In this document: piece by piece, positions 20,731 through 29,542 of the stretch
Position numbering within the stretch: position 1 is the stretch's first letter
Layout of the letters: every line of letters begins with the position of its first letter
NCBI RefSeq assembly: GCF_003233655.1
Contig: NZ_CP029829.1
Location: 401,001-465,000, forward strand
DNA length: 64,000 bases
Source of the DNA: Azospirillum ramasamyi
Lineage (GTDB): Bacteria; Pseudomonadota; Alphaproteobacteria; Azospirillales; Azospirillaceae
Direction: 5' to 3'
Notes under the pieces: generated by a model
Told to the model about the DNA's origin: nothing
What the model saw: only the letters and a program-made list of their open reading frames with translations
Database searches by the model: none
Position numbers and translations under genes: made by a program

Positions 20731-20750
20731 GTATGTATGTGAGTACATAC
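20731..20750. promoter_or_regulatory. palindromic operator 1
   Basis: GTATGTATGTGAGTACATAC is an inverted repeat (GTATGTA-N6-TACATAC) next to the probable -10 region of the leftward ene-reductase gene. A related palindrome lies 44 bases away, so both are likely sites for the divergent TetR protein. Confidence 0.7.
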
Positions 20751-20774
20751 TTGAACCGGAGCCCGCCGCTTGTC

Positions 20775-20794
20775 AAGTATGTATCCGCATACTT
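20775..20794. promoter_or_regulatory. palindromic operator 2
   Basis: AAGTATGTATCCGCATACTT is an inverted repeat (AAGTATG-N6-CATACTT) with the same GTATG half-site as operator 1. It abuts a leftward -35-like TTGACA (complement of 20771-20776) and lies near the -10 region expected for tetR, whose -35-like TTGAAC is at 20751-20756. Confidence 0.7.
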
Positions 20795-20832
20795 ATTATC
20801 GGGCCGACGGCAGCAGGTGAGAGGGACGGGTT

Positions 20833-21498
20833 TTGGACGCAAGCAGGGACGCGGAGGGCTGTTGCCCCGGCAACGGCGCCACCGACGCAGCATGCGAGGG
20901 CGGGGTGCGCAAGCGCGACCGTGCCGCGACGGAAGGCGCGCTGCTCGACGCCGCCAAGCTGGTTTTCGCCGAACGCGGCTTCGACGCGGCGACGACGCGC
21001 GAGATCGCCGGGCGGGCCGGGGTCAACGAACAGCTGATCCAGCGCTATTTCTCGGGCAAGAGCGGGCTGCTGCTGGCGGTGGTGGAACGCTATTGGCGCG
21101 AGGAATCGGGCGGCTGCCAGCTGCCGCCGCCGGACGAGGATCTGGAGACCGACCTTGCCCGCTTCCTGCACGCGCAGTTGAAGCACAGCTGGGAATGCCG
21201 TGACTTCACCCGCGTCGTGCTGGCCCGCGCCCTGGTCGACCAGGCGGTGGCGGACGAGATGGCCCGCACCCTGTCGCAGAGCCGCATTCCCTGCCTGCTG
21301 AAGCGACTGGAAGGGTTTCGCGACCGCGGCGCCATCGCCGCCGACGCCGACCTCGGCAATGTGGCGGCCGGCATCGCGACGCTCAGCTTCGGGCTGGGCT
21401 TCCTCGATCAGGTGGTGTTCGGCCGCGACGACGCCGGCATCTGCGCCATGGTCGGCACGCTGGCCCACACCATCGCCCACGGCCTGACGCCGCGGTAA
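20833..21498 (+). CDS. TetR/AcrR family transcriptional repressor
   Basis: The product (221 aa from TTG 20833) has an N-terminal TetR helix-turn-helix: ALLDAAKLVFAERGFDAATT, then EIAGRAGVNEQLIQRYFSGKSGLL (about residues 35-80). The C-terminal ligand domain is divergent. The TTG start follows GTGAGAGGG; a GTG at 20905 (RKRDRAA) is an alternative giving a more typical N-terminus. Divergent placement from the ene-reductase with two palindromes between predicts that it represses both genes and is relieved by a reactive electrophile, as in NemR. Confidence 0.88.
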   Translation: MDASRDAEGCCPGNGATDAACEGGVRKRDRAATEGALLDAAKLVFAERGFDAATTREIAGRAGVNEQLIQRYFSGKSGLLLAVVERYWREESGGCQLPPPDEDLETDLARFLHAQLKHSWECRDFTRVVLARALVDQAVADEMARTLSQSRIPCLLKRLEGFRDRGAIAADADLGNVAAGIATLSFGLGFLDQVVFGRDDAGICAMVGTLAHTIAHGLTPR

Positions 21499-21501
21499 CG
21501 G

Positions 21502-22428
21502 TCACTCCGCGACGGTCGCGGTACGGGCGGCGGTTCGGTGGCTGTACACCGCGTCGGCGGTGAAGACGGCCAGCGCCACCCAGATGCAGGCGAAGGTGAT
21601 GGCATGGCTGCGGGTGAAGGCCTCGCCATAGACCAGCACGCCCAGCAGAAGCTGTCCGGTCGGCCCGACATATTGCAGCAGGCCGAGCGTGGTCATGGTC
21701 AACCGGGTCGCGCCGATCATGAACAGCACCAGCGGCACCGCGGTCATCGGCCCGGCCAGCACCAGCAGGGCGCTCTCGCCCCATTCATGGCCGAAGGCCC
21801 CGCTTTCGCCCAGCCACAGCAGATAGCCGAGAGCGGCCGGCAGCAGCAGCGCGGTTTCCACGAGCAGGCCGGCCACCGGATCGACAGCCGCCTTCTTGCG
21901 CACCAGCGCATAGAAACCGAAGGACAGCGCCAGCGACAGGGCGACCCAGGGCACGGCGCCGTAGCTGACGACGAGGCTGCCGACACCGGCCGCGGCGATG
22001 ACGACCGCCAGCATCCGCCCGCGGCTGAGCCGTTCGTTCAGGAACAGCACGCCCAGCAGCACATTGACCAGCGGGTTGATGAAGTATCCCAGGCTGGCCT
22101 CGACCAGGCGGCTGTTGACCACCGCCCAGATGAAGACGGTCCAGTTGGTGGTCACCAGCAGCGTGGTGACCAGGAACACGCCCAGCCGGCGCCAGCTTCC
22201 CACCGCCGCCACGATCGCCGCCGGCCCGCGGGTGGCCAGCACGCCGATGCCGACCAGCACCACAGTCCACACCACGCGGTGCGCCACGATCTCCACCGCG
22301 CCGACATCGCCCAGCGATTTGAAGAAGACCGGGTTGACCAGCCCCCAGATCAGGTAGGAGGCCAGCGCCGCGACGAACGCCGCGGTTGTGGAGGTCGGGG
22401 CCTTGGCGGGGGGCGGGGTCTGAACCAT
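21502..22428 (-). CDS. rarD: RarD-type EamA family transporter
   Basis: The product (308 aa) is a ten-helix inner-membrane protein of the drug/metabolite transporter superfamily. The RarD pattern is clear: YLIWGLVNPVFFK in the first helix, EIVAHRVVWT in the second, and GYFINPLVNVLLG and FLNERLSRG in the middle. The substrate of RarD proteins is not firmly known. Its stop is 3 bases from the convergent TetR stop. A shared terminator lies upstream on its 5' side at 22533. Confidence 0.87.
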   Translation of the reverse strand: MVQTPPPAKAPTSTTAAFVAALASYLIWGLVNPVFFKSLGDVGAVEIVAHRVVWTVVLVGIGVLATRGPAAIVAAVGSWRRLGVFLVTTLLVTTNWTVFIWAVVNSRLVEASLGYFINPLVNVLLGVLFLNERLSRGRMLAVVIAAAGVGSLVVSYGAVPWVALSLALSFGFYALVRKKAAVDPVAGLLVETALLLPAALGYLLWLGESGAFGHEWGESALLVLAGPMTAVPLVLFMIGATRLTMTTLGLLQYVGPTGQLLLGVLVYGEAFTRSHAITFACIWVALAVFTADAVYSHRTAARTATVAE

Positions 22429-22532
22429 ACCGTCCGTTTAGCACATTGTTTGCGCAGTCCGGCAGCGGGCGGACGAACATGGCCGGGCTGCGCAACCGGC
22501 ATCACTCCCGCCCCGCGCCCTCTTCCCCCAAC

Positions 22533-22560
22533 AAAAAACCCCGCCGAAGCGGGGCTTTTC
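22533..22560. terminator. bidirectional rho-independent terminator
   Basis: AAAAAACCCCGC-CGAA-GCGGGGCTTTT: a 6-7 bp GC stem with a tetraloop, A-run on one side and T-run on the other. It lies 29-56 bases beyond the glutaredoxin stop and ends the leftward bolA-grx transcript before rarD. Confidence 0.85.
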
Positions 22561-22588
22561 GCTGTGGTCCCTGAAGAACCCGGCCGTA

Positions 22589-22924
22589 TCAGGCGGCGGT
22601 GGCGACGCCCTTGTCGGCCATCAGGGTCTGCAGTTCGCCCGACTCGTACATTTCGCGGACGATGTCGCAGCCGCCGACCAGCTCGCCCTTGACGTAGAGC
22701 TGCGGGAAGGTCGGCCAGTTCGAGTATTCCTTCAGTCCCTGGCGCAGGCCCGGATCCTCCAGGATGTTGACGCCCTTGAACTTGACGCCGGTGTGGCTCA
22801 GCACCTGGACGACGGCGGCGGAGAAGCCGCACTGCGGGAACACCGGGGTGCCCTTCATGTACAGCACGACATCGTTGTTCTTGATGTCCTGCTCGATGCG
22901 CTCGACGACGTTCTGATCGACCAT
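22589..22924 (-). CDS. grxD: monothiol glutaredoxin (Grx4/GrxD type)
   Basis: The product (111 aa) has the CGFS active site at residues 32-35, the signature of monothiol glutaredoxins that bind a [2Fe-2S] cluster with glutathione. WPTFPQLYVKGELVGGCDI (about 69-87) is the conserved glutathione-binding part. It works in Fe-S trafficking and iron sensing, usually with a BolA partner; bolA lies just upstream, separated by 113 bases. The start at 22924 gives the normal length. Confidence 0.95.
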   Translation of the reverse strand: MVDQNVVERIEQDIKNNDVVLYMKGTPVFPQCGFSAAVVQVLSHTGVKFKGVNILEDPGLRQGLKEYSNWPTFPQLYVKGELVGGCDIVREMYESGELQTLMADKGVATAA

Positions 22925-23037
22925 GACTCGATAACCCTTCCGATTCGGTCCGGCTGTGCCGGAACCATGTCCGTTACGACTTGTCTTCAGGCGCCTTCGG
23001 GCGGCTTTGACTTTCAGGCGCCTTCCGGCATCCGTCC

Positions 23038-23277
23038 TCAGGCGCCTTCCGGCACCGCGGTGGTCAGCGCCAGGGCGTGCAGTTCGCCGCCCATCTTGCC
23101 CTGCAGGGACGCGTAGACCATCTGGTGCTGCTGCACCCGGCTCTTGCCCTTGAAGGCGGCGGAGGTTACGAGGGCGGCATAGTGGTCGCCGTCGCCCCGC
23201 AGATCCGCGATCTCGACGACCGCGTCCGGGATGCCCTCCTTGATGAGCTTTTCGATCGTGGCGGCTTCCATCGCCAT
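23038..23277 (-). CDS. BolA family protein
   Basis: The product (79 aa) has the BolA/YrbA fold signature: IEKLIKEGIPDAVVEIADLRGDGDHYAALV, then FKGKSRVQQHQMVYASLQ with the conserved histidine. BolA proteins pair with CGFS glutaredoxins to form [2Fe-2S] complexes in Fe-S delivery; the grxD gene follows directly. The start at 23277 (MAMEAATIE) has GAGGA at good distance; ATG 23271 is also possible. The nif-region Fe-S machinery is separate from this housekeeping pair. Confidence 0.92.
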   Translation of the reverse strand: MAMEAATIEKLIKEGIPDAVVEIADLRGDGDHYAALVTSAAFKGKSRVQQHQMVYASLQGKMGGELHALALTTAVPEGA

Positions 23278-23435
23278 GGGTCCAATCCTCGTTCTGTTCA
23301 GGGCTCTGTTCAGGATTGCCCCGCCCGGGCACATGCTTTTCAAGATAGAGTAGGCGCGGGCGCGCCGTTTGTCATCCACCGGCAAATATTTGCCGGAATG
23401 CGGAAGACGCCGGGACGGCCCGCGCCATCAGAAGG

Positions 23436-24731
23436 TCACTCGCCGAAAACGCGCTTGAACACCGTGTCGACATGCTTGGTGTGATAGGACATGTCGAACA
23501 TCGGCTCCAGCTGGTCGCGGCTGATGTGCTTGGCGATGTCGGGGTCGGCCGACAGCAGATCCAGATAGTTGCCGCCCTTCTCCCACACCTGCATGGCGTT
23601 GCGCTGCACCGCCTTGTAGCTGTCCTCGCGGCTCATCCCGGCCTGGGTCAGCGCCAGCAGGACGCGCTGCGAGAAGACCAGACCGCCCAGATCGTCCAGG
23701 TTCTTCTGCATGCGCTCCGGATAGACCACCAGCTTTTCCATCATGCCGGTCAGGCGCGCCAGGGCGAAGTCCAGCGTGACGGTGGCGTCGGGGCCGATCA
23801 TGCGCTCGACCGAGCTGTGGGAGATGTCGCGCTCGTGCCAAAGCGCCACGTTCTCCAGCGCCGGGACCACGGCGGAGCGCACGATGCGGGCAAGACCGGT
23901 CAGGTTCTCCGACAGGACCGGGTTGCGCTTGTGCGGCATCGCCGACGAGCCCTTCTGGCCGGGGTGGAAATACTCCTCGGCCTCGCGCACTTCGGTGCGC
24001 TGCAGATGGCGGATTTCCGTCGCCAGGTTCTCGATGCTCGACGCGATCACGCCCAGGACGGAGAAGTAGAAGGCGTGGCGGTCGCGCGGGATGACCTGGG
24101 TCGACACCGGCTCCACCGACAGGCCCAGCTTGGCGGCGACATGCTCCTCCACCCGCGGGTCGATGTTGGCGAAGGTGCCGACGGCGCCGGAGATGGCGCA
24201 GGTGGCGATGTCGTGGCGCGCCTGGACCAGACGCTCGCGCCCGCGGGCGAAGGCGGCGTAATGGCCGGCCAGCTTCAGGCCGAAGGTCGTCGGCTCGGCA
24301 TGGATGCCGTGGCTGCGGCCGATGGTGACGGTGTCCTTGTACTCGTAGGCCCGGCGCTTCAGCGCCGCCAGCAGCGCGTCCATGTCGGCCAGCAGCAGGT
24401 CGGCGGCCTGGGTCAGCTGGACGGCGAGGCAGGTGTCGAGCACGTCCGACGAGGTCATGCCCTGGTGGACGAAGCGGGCCTCGGGGCCGACATATTCGGC
24501 GAGGTTGGTCAGGAAGGCGATGACGTCGTGGCGGGTCTCCCGCTCGATCTCGTCGATGCGGTCGATCTCCCACTTGCCGCGCTCCCACACCGCCTTGGCG
24601 GCCTCCTTCGGGATCACGCCCAGCTCGGCCTGCGCGTCGCAGGCGTGCGCCTCGATCTCGAACCAGATGCGGAAGCGGTTTTCCGGCTCCCAGATGCGGG
24701 CCATTTCGGGGCGGGTATAGCGGGGGATCAT
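23436..24731 (-). CDS. purB: adenylosuccinate lyase
   Basis: The product (431 aa) cleaves SAICAR and adenylosuccinate, releasing fumarate in purine synthesis. The fumarase/aspartase superfamily signature SSAMPHKRNP lies near residues 261-270. THE-type and catalytic segments appear as HQGMTSSDVLDT (about 90) and GRSHGIHAEPTTFG (about 140). The ATG at 24731 gives MIPRYTRPEM, the usual start. It stands alone, upstream of bolA-grxD. Confidence 0.96.
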   Translation of the reverse strand: MIPRYTRPEMARIWEPENRFRIWFEIEAHACDAQAELGVIPKEAAKAVWERGKWEIDRIDEIERETRHDVIAFLTNLAEYVGPEARFVHQGMTSSDVLDTCLAVQLTQAADLLLADMDALLAALKRRAYEYKDTVTIGRSHGIHAEPTTFGLKLAGHYAAFARGRERLVQARHDIATCAISGAVGTFANIDPRVEEHVAAKLGLSVEPVSTQVIPRDRHAFYFSVLGVIASSIENLATEIRHLQRTEVREAEEYFHPGQKGSSAMPHKRNPVLSENLTGLARIVRSAVVPALENVALWHERDISHSSVERMIGPDATVTLDFALARLTGMMEKLVVYPERMQKNLDDLGGLVFSQRVLLALTQAGMSREDSYKAVQRNAMQVWEKGGNYLDLLSADPDIAKHISRDQLEPMFDMSYHTKHVDTVFKRVFGE

Positions 24732-25155
24732 CGGCACTCTCCGGAGGATGCGGGCGCTGGATTGAGGGTGGCTTGCGGGTCTCATAGCACGCGCGCGCGA
24801 CCATAGCGGTGCCCGGGTGCGTTTTAAAGCCTCGCGATGCCCCGGGCCGTGCCCGTCCGGGCCGGGCCGTCCTCGGGTGCATTAATGTTAGCGGTCGAAC
24901 CGTTGCCGGCCTAAGGGAATCCGCGCCTAAGGCCCGGCCGGCGAAGTTTCCGCTGTTTCCCTATGGACTTGCCGCTGCGCCGCGACGGCGATCAGGAGGA
25001 GAGGAAAACAGTCAAAGAGTCGCGCCCCGGTGGGCGCGCTTCGCTTGCGGTTGAATCCGTGCGAGCATTAAGCAACACTTGCACAGCGCATCGGGGCCGG
25101 GCCCAGCCGGTTTCCGGGAGTTTCATCAGATCAGGCCATCCGAAAGGAGCCCTTC
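24732..25155. other. intergenic region between divergent purB and the GGDEF-EAL gene
   Basis: About 424 bases without a convincing gene. An ATG at 24963 opens a frame running into the next gene in a different frame with poor codon choice, so it was not called. A GC hairpin (GCGCCCC-GGT-GGGCGC-like, near 25023-25040) and the Shine-Dalgarno GAAAGGAG before 25156 are the only clear structures. Confidence 0.5.
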
Positions 25156-28100
25156 TTGTCCGACCCCGTCGCCGAGCTGGTCCGTGCGCCGTCGCGCTCG
25201 TCGGACGAGGCCCGGCTCTACCGCCTGCAATTCCTGGCGTCGATGGCGCTGGTGTCGGCGCTCGTCCTCGGGCTCGGCTTCTATTTCGTCTGGCAGCATT
25301 GGGCCGATCTCGAGCACGATCTGCAGCAGAGCGAGGCGCGCTATGTCCAGGAACAGCATCAGGCTCTGGTGCAGGAGGTCGAGAACGCCCGATCCTATCT
25401 GGCCTACATGCGCTCGCGCGTCGAACCGCTTCTGAGGGAGCATCTGCGCGCCCAGGTGTCCGAGGCCCATGCCATCGCCCGCAGCATCCACGACCGGGAA
25501 AAGGACATCCTGCCCGACGCGGCGGTGAAGGAATCCATCAAGGAGACGCTGCGGCCGCTGCGCTTCTCCGGCGGGCGCGGCTACTACTTCATCAACGACC
25601 TGGACGGCCGGTCGGTGCTGATGCCGATCGAACCGGCGCGGGAGGGAACGTTGCCCCTCGCGGCCACCGATCCCCAGGGTGCCGTGGCGGTGCGCGAGTT
25701 GATGCGGGCGGTCCAGGATCCCAACCTGCGCGGTTTCGCCCGCTACCGCTGGCGCATGCCCGACGACCCGGAGCGGATGGTGGAGAAGCTGGCCTTCGTC
25801 CGCCGCTTCGAACCCTTCGACTGGCTGATCGGCGCCAGCGATTCGCTGGAGGCGGCGGAGGCGCAGCTTCAGCGCGAATCTCTGGAACGGCTGCGGGCCT
25901 TCCGCTTCGGAGAGACCGGCTACATCGGCGTGCTGCGCCAGGACGGGCAGGTTCTGCTGTCGCCCACCGCGCCTGCATCGGAGGGAATGAACGCGCGCGA
26001 CCTGCCGTGGAAGACCGAACGCGATCTCGTCACCCGACTGCTGGAGCAGGGACGCCAGGGCGGCGGGGAGGTGCGTTACGACTGGGTCCATCCGGTTACC
26101 GCGCGGCCGACGCCGAAGATGGCCTATGTCTCCGCCCCCACGGTGTGGGGCTGGATCCTGGTCGCCGGCTTCTACATCGATGATGTCGGCAAGGAGATGG
26201 AGATCCGCCGGGCGGAAATCAGCCGCGGCGTCAACCAGCGGGTCTGGACCACGGTCGCGGTGCTGGGCGTGGCGCTGGCCGCGTCGGTCGGCGTGTCCTG
26301 GCTGGTCACCGGCTGGATCCGGCGCATCGTCGGCAGCTACCAGCTGCGGGTCCGGCACAGCGACAGCATGCTGCGCGAACGGGCGCGGCAGCTCTACCTC
26401 GCCAACTTCTTCGTCGACCATGTATCGGAGATCGTCGTCCTGGCCGATGCCGATCTGCGCATCGCCTACATAAACCCCTTCGGCTGCAAGGCGCTGGGCG
26501 GGACGCCGGAAGATCTGGCGATGGGGCAGGCCGATCTGCTGAAACGCTTCGCCGCGGAGGGCGAGGACGCGGCCAGCCATTACGAGACGGTCTACCACGC
26601 CCCGGACGGCCGCAGGCTGGACCTGGAGGTCACGGCCAGCCGCATCACCTATGAAGGCGACGTCTACTACTCCGCCATCGCCCGCGACATCACCGAGCGC
26701 AAGCGGTCGGAATGGCAGCTGCGGCTGTCGGCCAAGGTGTTCGACAACGCGGCGGAGGGGATGTTCGTCGCCAACGAGGACAAGCAGATCGTCGCCGCCA
26801 ACGACGCCTTCTCCCGCATCACCGGCTATGACCGGGAGGAGGTACTGGGCCGCGGTCCCGAATTCCTGCGCTCCGACCACAACCCGCCGGGCTTCTACGA
26901 GGAGCTGTGGACGCAACTGCGCGAGAACGGCCATTGGGCCGGCGAGATCTGGAGCACCCGCAAGAACGGCGAGGCGTTCCCGGAATGGCTGAGCGTCAAG
27001 CTGGTGCGGAACGAGAATGGGGTGGTCGTCAATTACATCGCCGCCTTCACCGACATCACCGCGACCAGGGCGCAGGAGGAGCGCATCCGCCATCTGGCTC
27101 AGTTCGATTTCCTGACCGACCTGCCCAACCGCTTCCTGCTGCGCGACCGGCTGGAGCGCGCCCTGCTGGCCGCCGGGCGGCACGGCACCAGGGTGGGGCT
27201 GCTGTTCGTCGATCTCGACCGTTTCAAGACCATCAACGACAGCCTGGGCCATCAGGTCGGCGACGGGCTGCTGCGCGAGGTGGCGGTGCGGCTGCTCGGC
27301 ACCGTGCGGGCCAGCGACACGGTCAGCCGCCAGGGCGGCGACGAGTTCATCATCCTGATCAGTGACATGGACAACCCCGATGCGGCCGGCATCGTGGCGC
27401 GCAAGGTGCTGCACGCCCTGTCCGAGCCCTATCTGATCGACGGGCACGAACTGCAGGTCACGCCCTCCATCGGCATCGCCGTCTATCCAGACGACGGCAC
27501 CGGCATCGACGGGTTGCTGAAGAGCGCCGACATGGCGATGTACGCCGCCAAGGAGGCCGGGCGCGCCACCTACCAGTTCTTCACGCCGGAACTGAACCAG
27601 CGCGCCTCGGACCGGATGTGGACGGAAAACAACCTGCGCCGCGCGCTGGCCAACAACGAGCTGGAGCTGCATTTCCAACCGCAGTTCTCGCTGGACGGCC
27701 GTCGGCTTGTCGGGGCGGAGGCGCTGGTGCGCTGGCGCCAGCCCGACGGCACGCTGATCATGCCCGGCCAGTTCATTCCGGTGGCCGAGGATACCGGCCT
27801 GATCCTGCCGCTGGGCGACTGGGTGCTGGGGGAGGCCTGCCGCCGCGCGGCGGAACTGCTGCGGCACCGGGATCTGCTGATCGCCATCAACCTGTCGGCG
27901 GTGCAGGTGCGCCGCCCCGGGCTGGCGGAGCGGGTGGCCGGCTGGCTGTCGGCCTACGGCATTCCGCCCTCGGCACTGGAACTTGAGGTGACGGAAAGCG
28001 TCCTGATGGACGATTCCGACGTGGTGTCGGAAACCTTCTCGCAGCTGCGCGAGATGGGGGTGCCGCTCGCCATCGACGATTTCGGCACCGGCTATTCCTC

Positions 28101-28413
28101 GCTGGCCTATCTGAAGCGCTTCCGTGTGGACAAGCTGAAGATCGACCGCAGCTTCGTCAGCGGCCTGCGCGCCGGCAACCCGGACAGCGGCGCGATTGCG
28201 GAGGCGATCATCGGCATGGCGCGGTCCCTGCGCATGCAGACGCTGGCCGAGGGGGTGGAGACGGAGGAGCAGTATCACTGCCTCGCCGCCATGGGCTGCG
28301 ACCAGTGCCAGGGCTATCTGCTGGGCCGTCCCATGCCCTTCGAGGACTTCCTGGACTTCGTCCGGCGCGATGCCGAAGCCGCGCGGGCGCAGATGGCGGA
28401 GACGGTGAAGTAG
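25156..28413 (+). CDS. membrane Cache-PAS-PAS-GGDEF-EAL protein (c-di-GMP turnover)
   Basis: The product (1085 aa) is a membrane sensor controlling cyclic di-GMP. After a short N-tail come TM1 (about 24-46), a periplasmic Cache region (about 50-355, with GYYFINDLDGRSVLM and GYIGVLRQDGQVLLS), TM2 (about 362-384), two PAS domains (about 410-640), GGDEF (about 650-810; intact GGDEF at 727-731) and EAL (about 825-1075; intact EAL at 855-857, DDFGTGYSSL further on). Both enzyme motifs are complete, so cyclase and phosphodiesterase activity are possible. The TTG start follows GAAAGGAG. Monocistronic; a hairpin-rich repeat follows. Confidence 0.92.
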   Translation: MSDPVAELVRAPSRSSDEARLYRLQFLASMALVSALVLGLGFYFVWQHWADLEHDLQQSEARYVQEQHQALVQEVENARSYLAYMRSRVEPLLREHLRAQVSEAHAIARSIHDREKDILPDAAVKESIKETLRPLRFSGGRGYYFINDLDGRSVLMPIEPAREGTLPLAATDPQGAVAVRELMRAVQDPNLRGFARYRWRMPDDPERMVEKLAFVRRFEPFDWLIGASDSLEAAEAQLQRESLERLRAFRFGETGYIGVLRQDGQVLLSPTAPASEGMNARDLPWKTERDLVTRLLEQGRQGGGEVRYDWVHPVTARPTPKMAYVSAPTVWGWILVAGFYIDDVGKEMEIRRAEISRGVNQRVWTTVAVLGVALAASVGVSWLVTGWIRRIVGSYQLRVRHSDSMLRERARQLYLANFFVDHVSEIVVLADADLRIAYINPFGCKALGGTPEDLAMGQADLLKRFAAEGEDAASHYETVYHAPDGRRLDLEVTASRITYEGDVYYSAIARDITERKRSEWQLRLSAKVFDNAAEGMFVANEDKQIVAANDAFSRITGYDREEVLGRGPEFLRSDHNPPGFYEELWTQLRENGHWAGEIWSTRKNGEAFPEWLSVKLVRNENGVVVNYIAAFTDITATRAQEERIRHLAQFDFLTDLPNRFLLRDRLERALLAAGRHGTRVGLLFVDLDRFKTINDSLGHQVGDGLLREVAVRLLGTVRASDTVSRQGGDEFIILISDMDNPDAAGIVARKVLHALSEPYLIDGHELQVTPSIGIAVYPDDGTGIDGLLKSADMAMYAAKEAGRATYQFFTPELNQRASDRMWTENNLRRALANNELELHFQPQFSLDGRRLVGAEALVRWRQPDGTLIMPGQFIPVAEDTGLILPLGDWVLGEACRRAAELLRHRDLLIAINLSAVQVRRPGLAERVAGWLSAYGIPPSALELEVTESVLMDDSDVVSETFSQLREMGVPLAIDDFGTGYSSLAYLKRFRVDKLKIDRSFVSGLRAGNPDSGAIAEAIIGMARSLRMQTLAEGVETEEQYHCLAAMGCDQCQGYLLGRPMPFEDFLDFVRRDAEAARAQMAETVK

Positions 28414-28423
28414 GGGGCGCGGG

Positions 28424-28510
28424 CCGCTTGCCGTCGCAGGCACGGGCCTGCGGGGCCGCAGTCGCGGCCCTTACCGCCGCGCGCAAGCCGGAACTTTCGC
28501 CCGGCGGTAT
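28424..28510. repeat. hairpin-rich interspersed repeat, copy 2
   Basis: The core CCGCTTGCC...GCAGGCACGGGCCTGC...GGCCGCAGTCGCGGCCCTTACCGCC matches copies at 13321 and 43183, but this copy is shorter and lacks the outer GTCTGA/TCAGAC arm pair. It fills the gap between the convergent GGDEF-EAL gene and the YgjP-type gene, whose stop codon begins at its edge. Confidence 0.8.
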
Positions 28511-29277
28511 TATCCGTAGCGCAGCAGCCGCGTTCCGTTGGCCTTCAGCCAGGCCCGAGGCAGTTCGACGTTCTGCCCGGCGGTCAGGCTGGCGCACAGC
28601 GCCCAGAAGCGCGGCGAGTGGTTCATCTCGCGCAGGTGCGCCACCTCATGCCCGACGACATAGTCCAGCACCGGTTCCGGCGTGAGGATCAGCCGCCAGG
28701 AGAAGGACAGCCGGCCGGTGGACGAGCAACTGCCCCAGCGGCTCCTGGTGTCCCGGATGGTGACGGCGGCGACGCGGGCGCCGATGGACGCGGCCTTGAC
28801 GCGGGCGCGGGTCGCCAGTTCGCGCTTCGCCTCGGCGGTCAGGAAATCGCGGACGCGGCGGGCCACATGTTCCGGCTGGCCGCCGACCAGCAGGGCGCCC
28901 TCCTCGATCCGGGTCGGGCCGCGCAGGGCGGGGTCGTGGCGGATGACATGCTCGACGCCGAGGTAAGGCACGCTGGCGCCGTCGGCGAAGGGCAGGGACG
29001 GCGGCATGGCGGCGAGCCGCGCCCGCAGCCAGCCGTCATGCCGGCCGACGAACTGGCGGGCGTCGGTTTCCGACACGCCGACCGGCACGACAACCTGCAC
29101 CAGTCCGCGCCCGGCATCGACGCGCAGGGTCATGCGGGTGGCCCGCGCGCTCTCCCGCAGCTCCAGCGGAATCGGCAGGCCGGAAATCTCCAGCGCACGC
29201 GGCGGCTGGGGCGGCCGGGCGGCGGGTCGCTTGCGCTTGCGCAAGAGGGCGGGGAGGGAAGGGCGGCGCTGCACCAT
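28510..29277 (-). CDS. YgjP/DUF45-type M48-like zinc metallopeptidase
   Basis: The product (255 aa) has zinc-site residues His210, Glu211, His214 and His220 (HEVAHLREMNH), matching the YgjP family (DUF45, distantly related to SprT). TIRDTRSRWGSCSS near residue 180 is a second family hallmark. The N-terminus is basic and proline-rich. The start at 29277 (MVQRRPSLPALL) is the first plausible one. The biological substrate of YgjP proteins is not established; a neighbouring role cannot be inferred. Convergent with the GGDEF-EAL gene. Confidence 0.87.
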   Translation of the reverse strand: MVQRRPSLPALLRKRKRPAARPPQPPRALEISGLPIPLELRESARATRMTLRVDAGRGLVQVVVPVGVSETDARQFVGRHDGWLRARLAAMPPSLPFADGASVPYLGVEHVIRHDPALRGPTRIEEGALLVGGQPEHVARRVRDFLTAEAKRELATRARVKAASIGARVAAVTIRDTRSRWGSCSSTGRLSFSWRLILTPEPVLDYVVGHEVAHLREMNHSPRFWALCASLTAGQNVELPRAWLKANGTRLLRYG

Positions 29278-29542
29278 GCCGTCTTATAGCGCGGCTTCGG
29301 CTGCATGCGAAAGCGTCCTCCCGCCTTGACGGCGAAGGGGCTACGGCGCAGCCTCGGCTTAAAGCATTAGTGCCTTTGAACGAACCATAGGATATGGAAT
29401 CGACTGAGGTCGCATTTGACACGATCGATCGGAGCACAAGATAAAGCAGAGGTAACGCGGTGGTCCCAAGACTCCCGTTCGCCCGGACTTCAAAGCGCCT
29501 GTTTCCCGTATCGTCAGTCTTCCCCGCAGATTCGCCGAGTAC

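Noticed and set aside
24963-26183. A rightward 406-residue frame starting before the GGDEF-EAL gene
   Set aside because: It runs through the GGDEF-EAL gene in another frame, with composition typical of a shadow.
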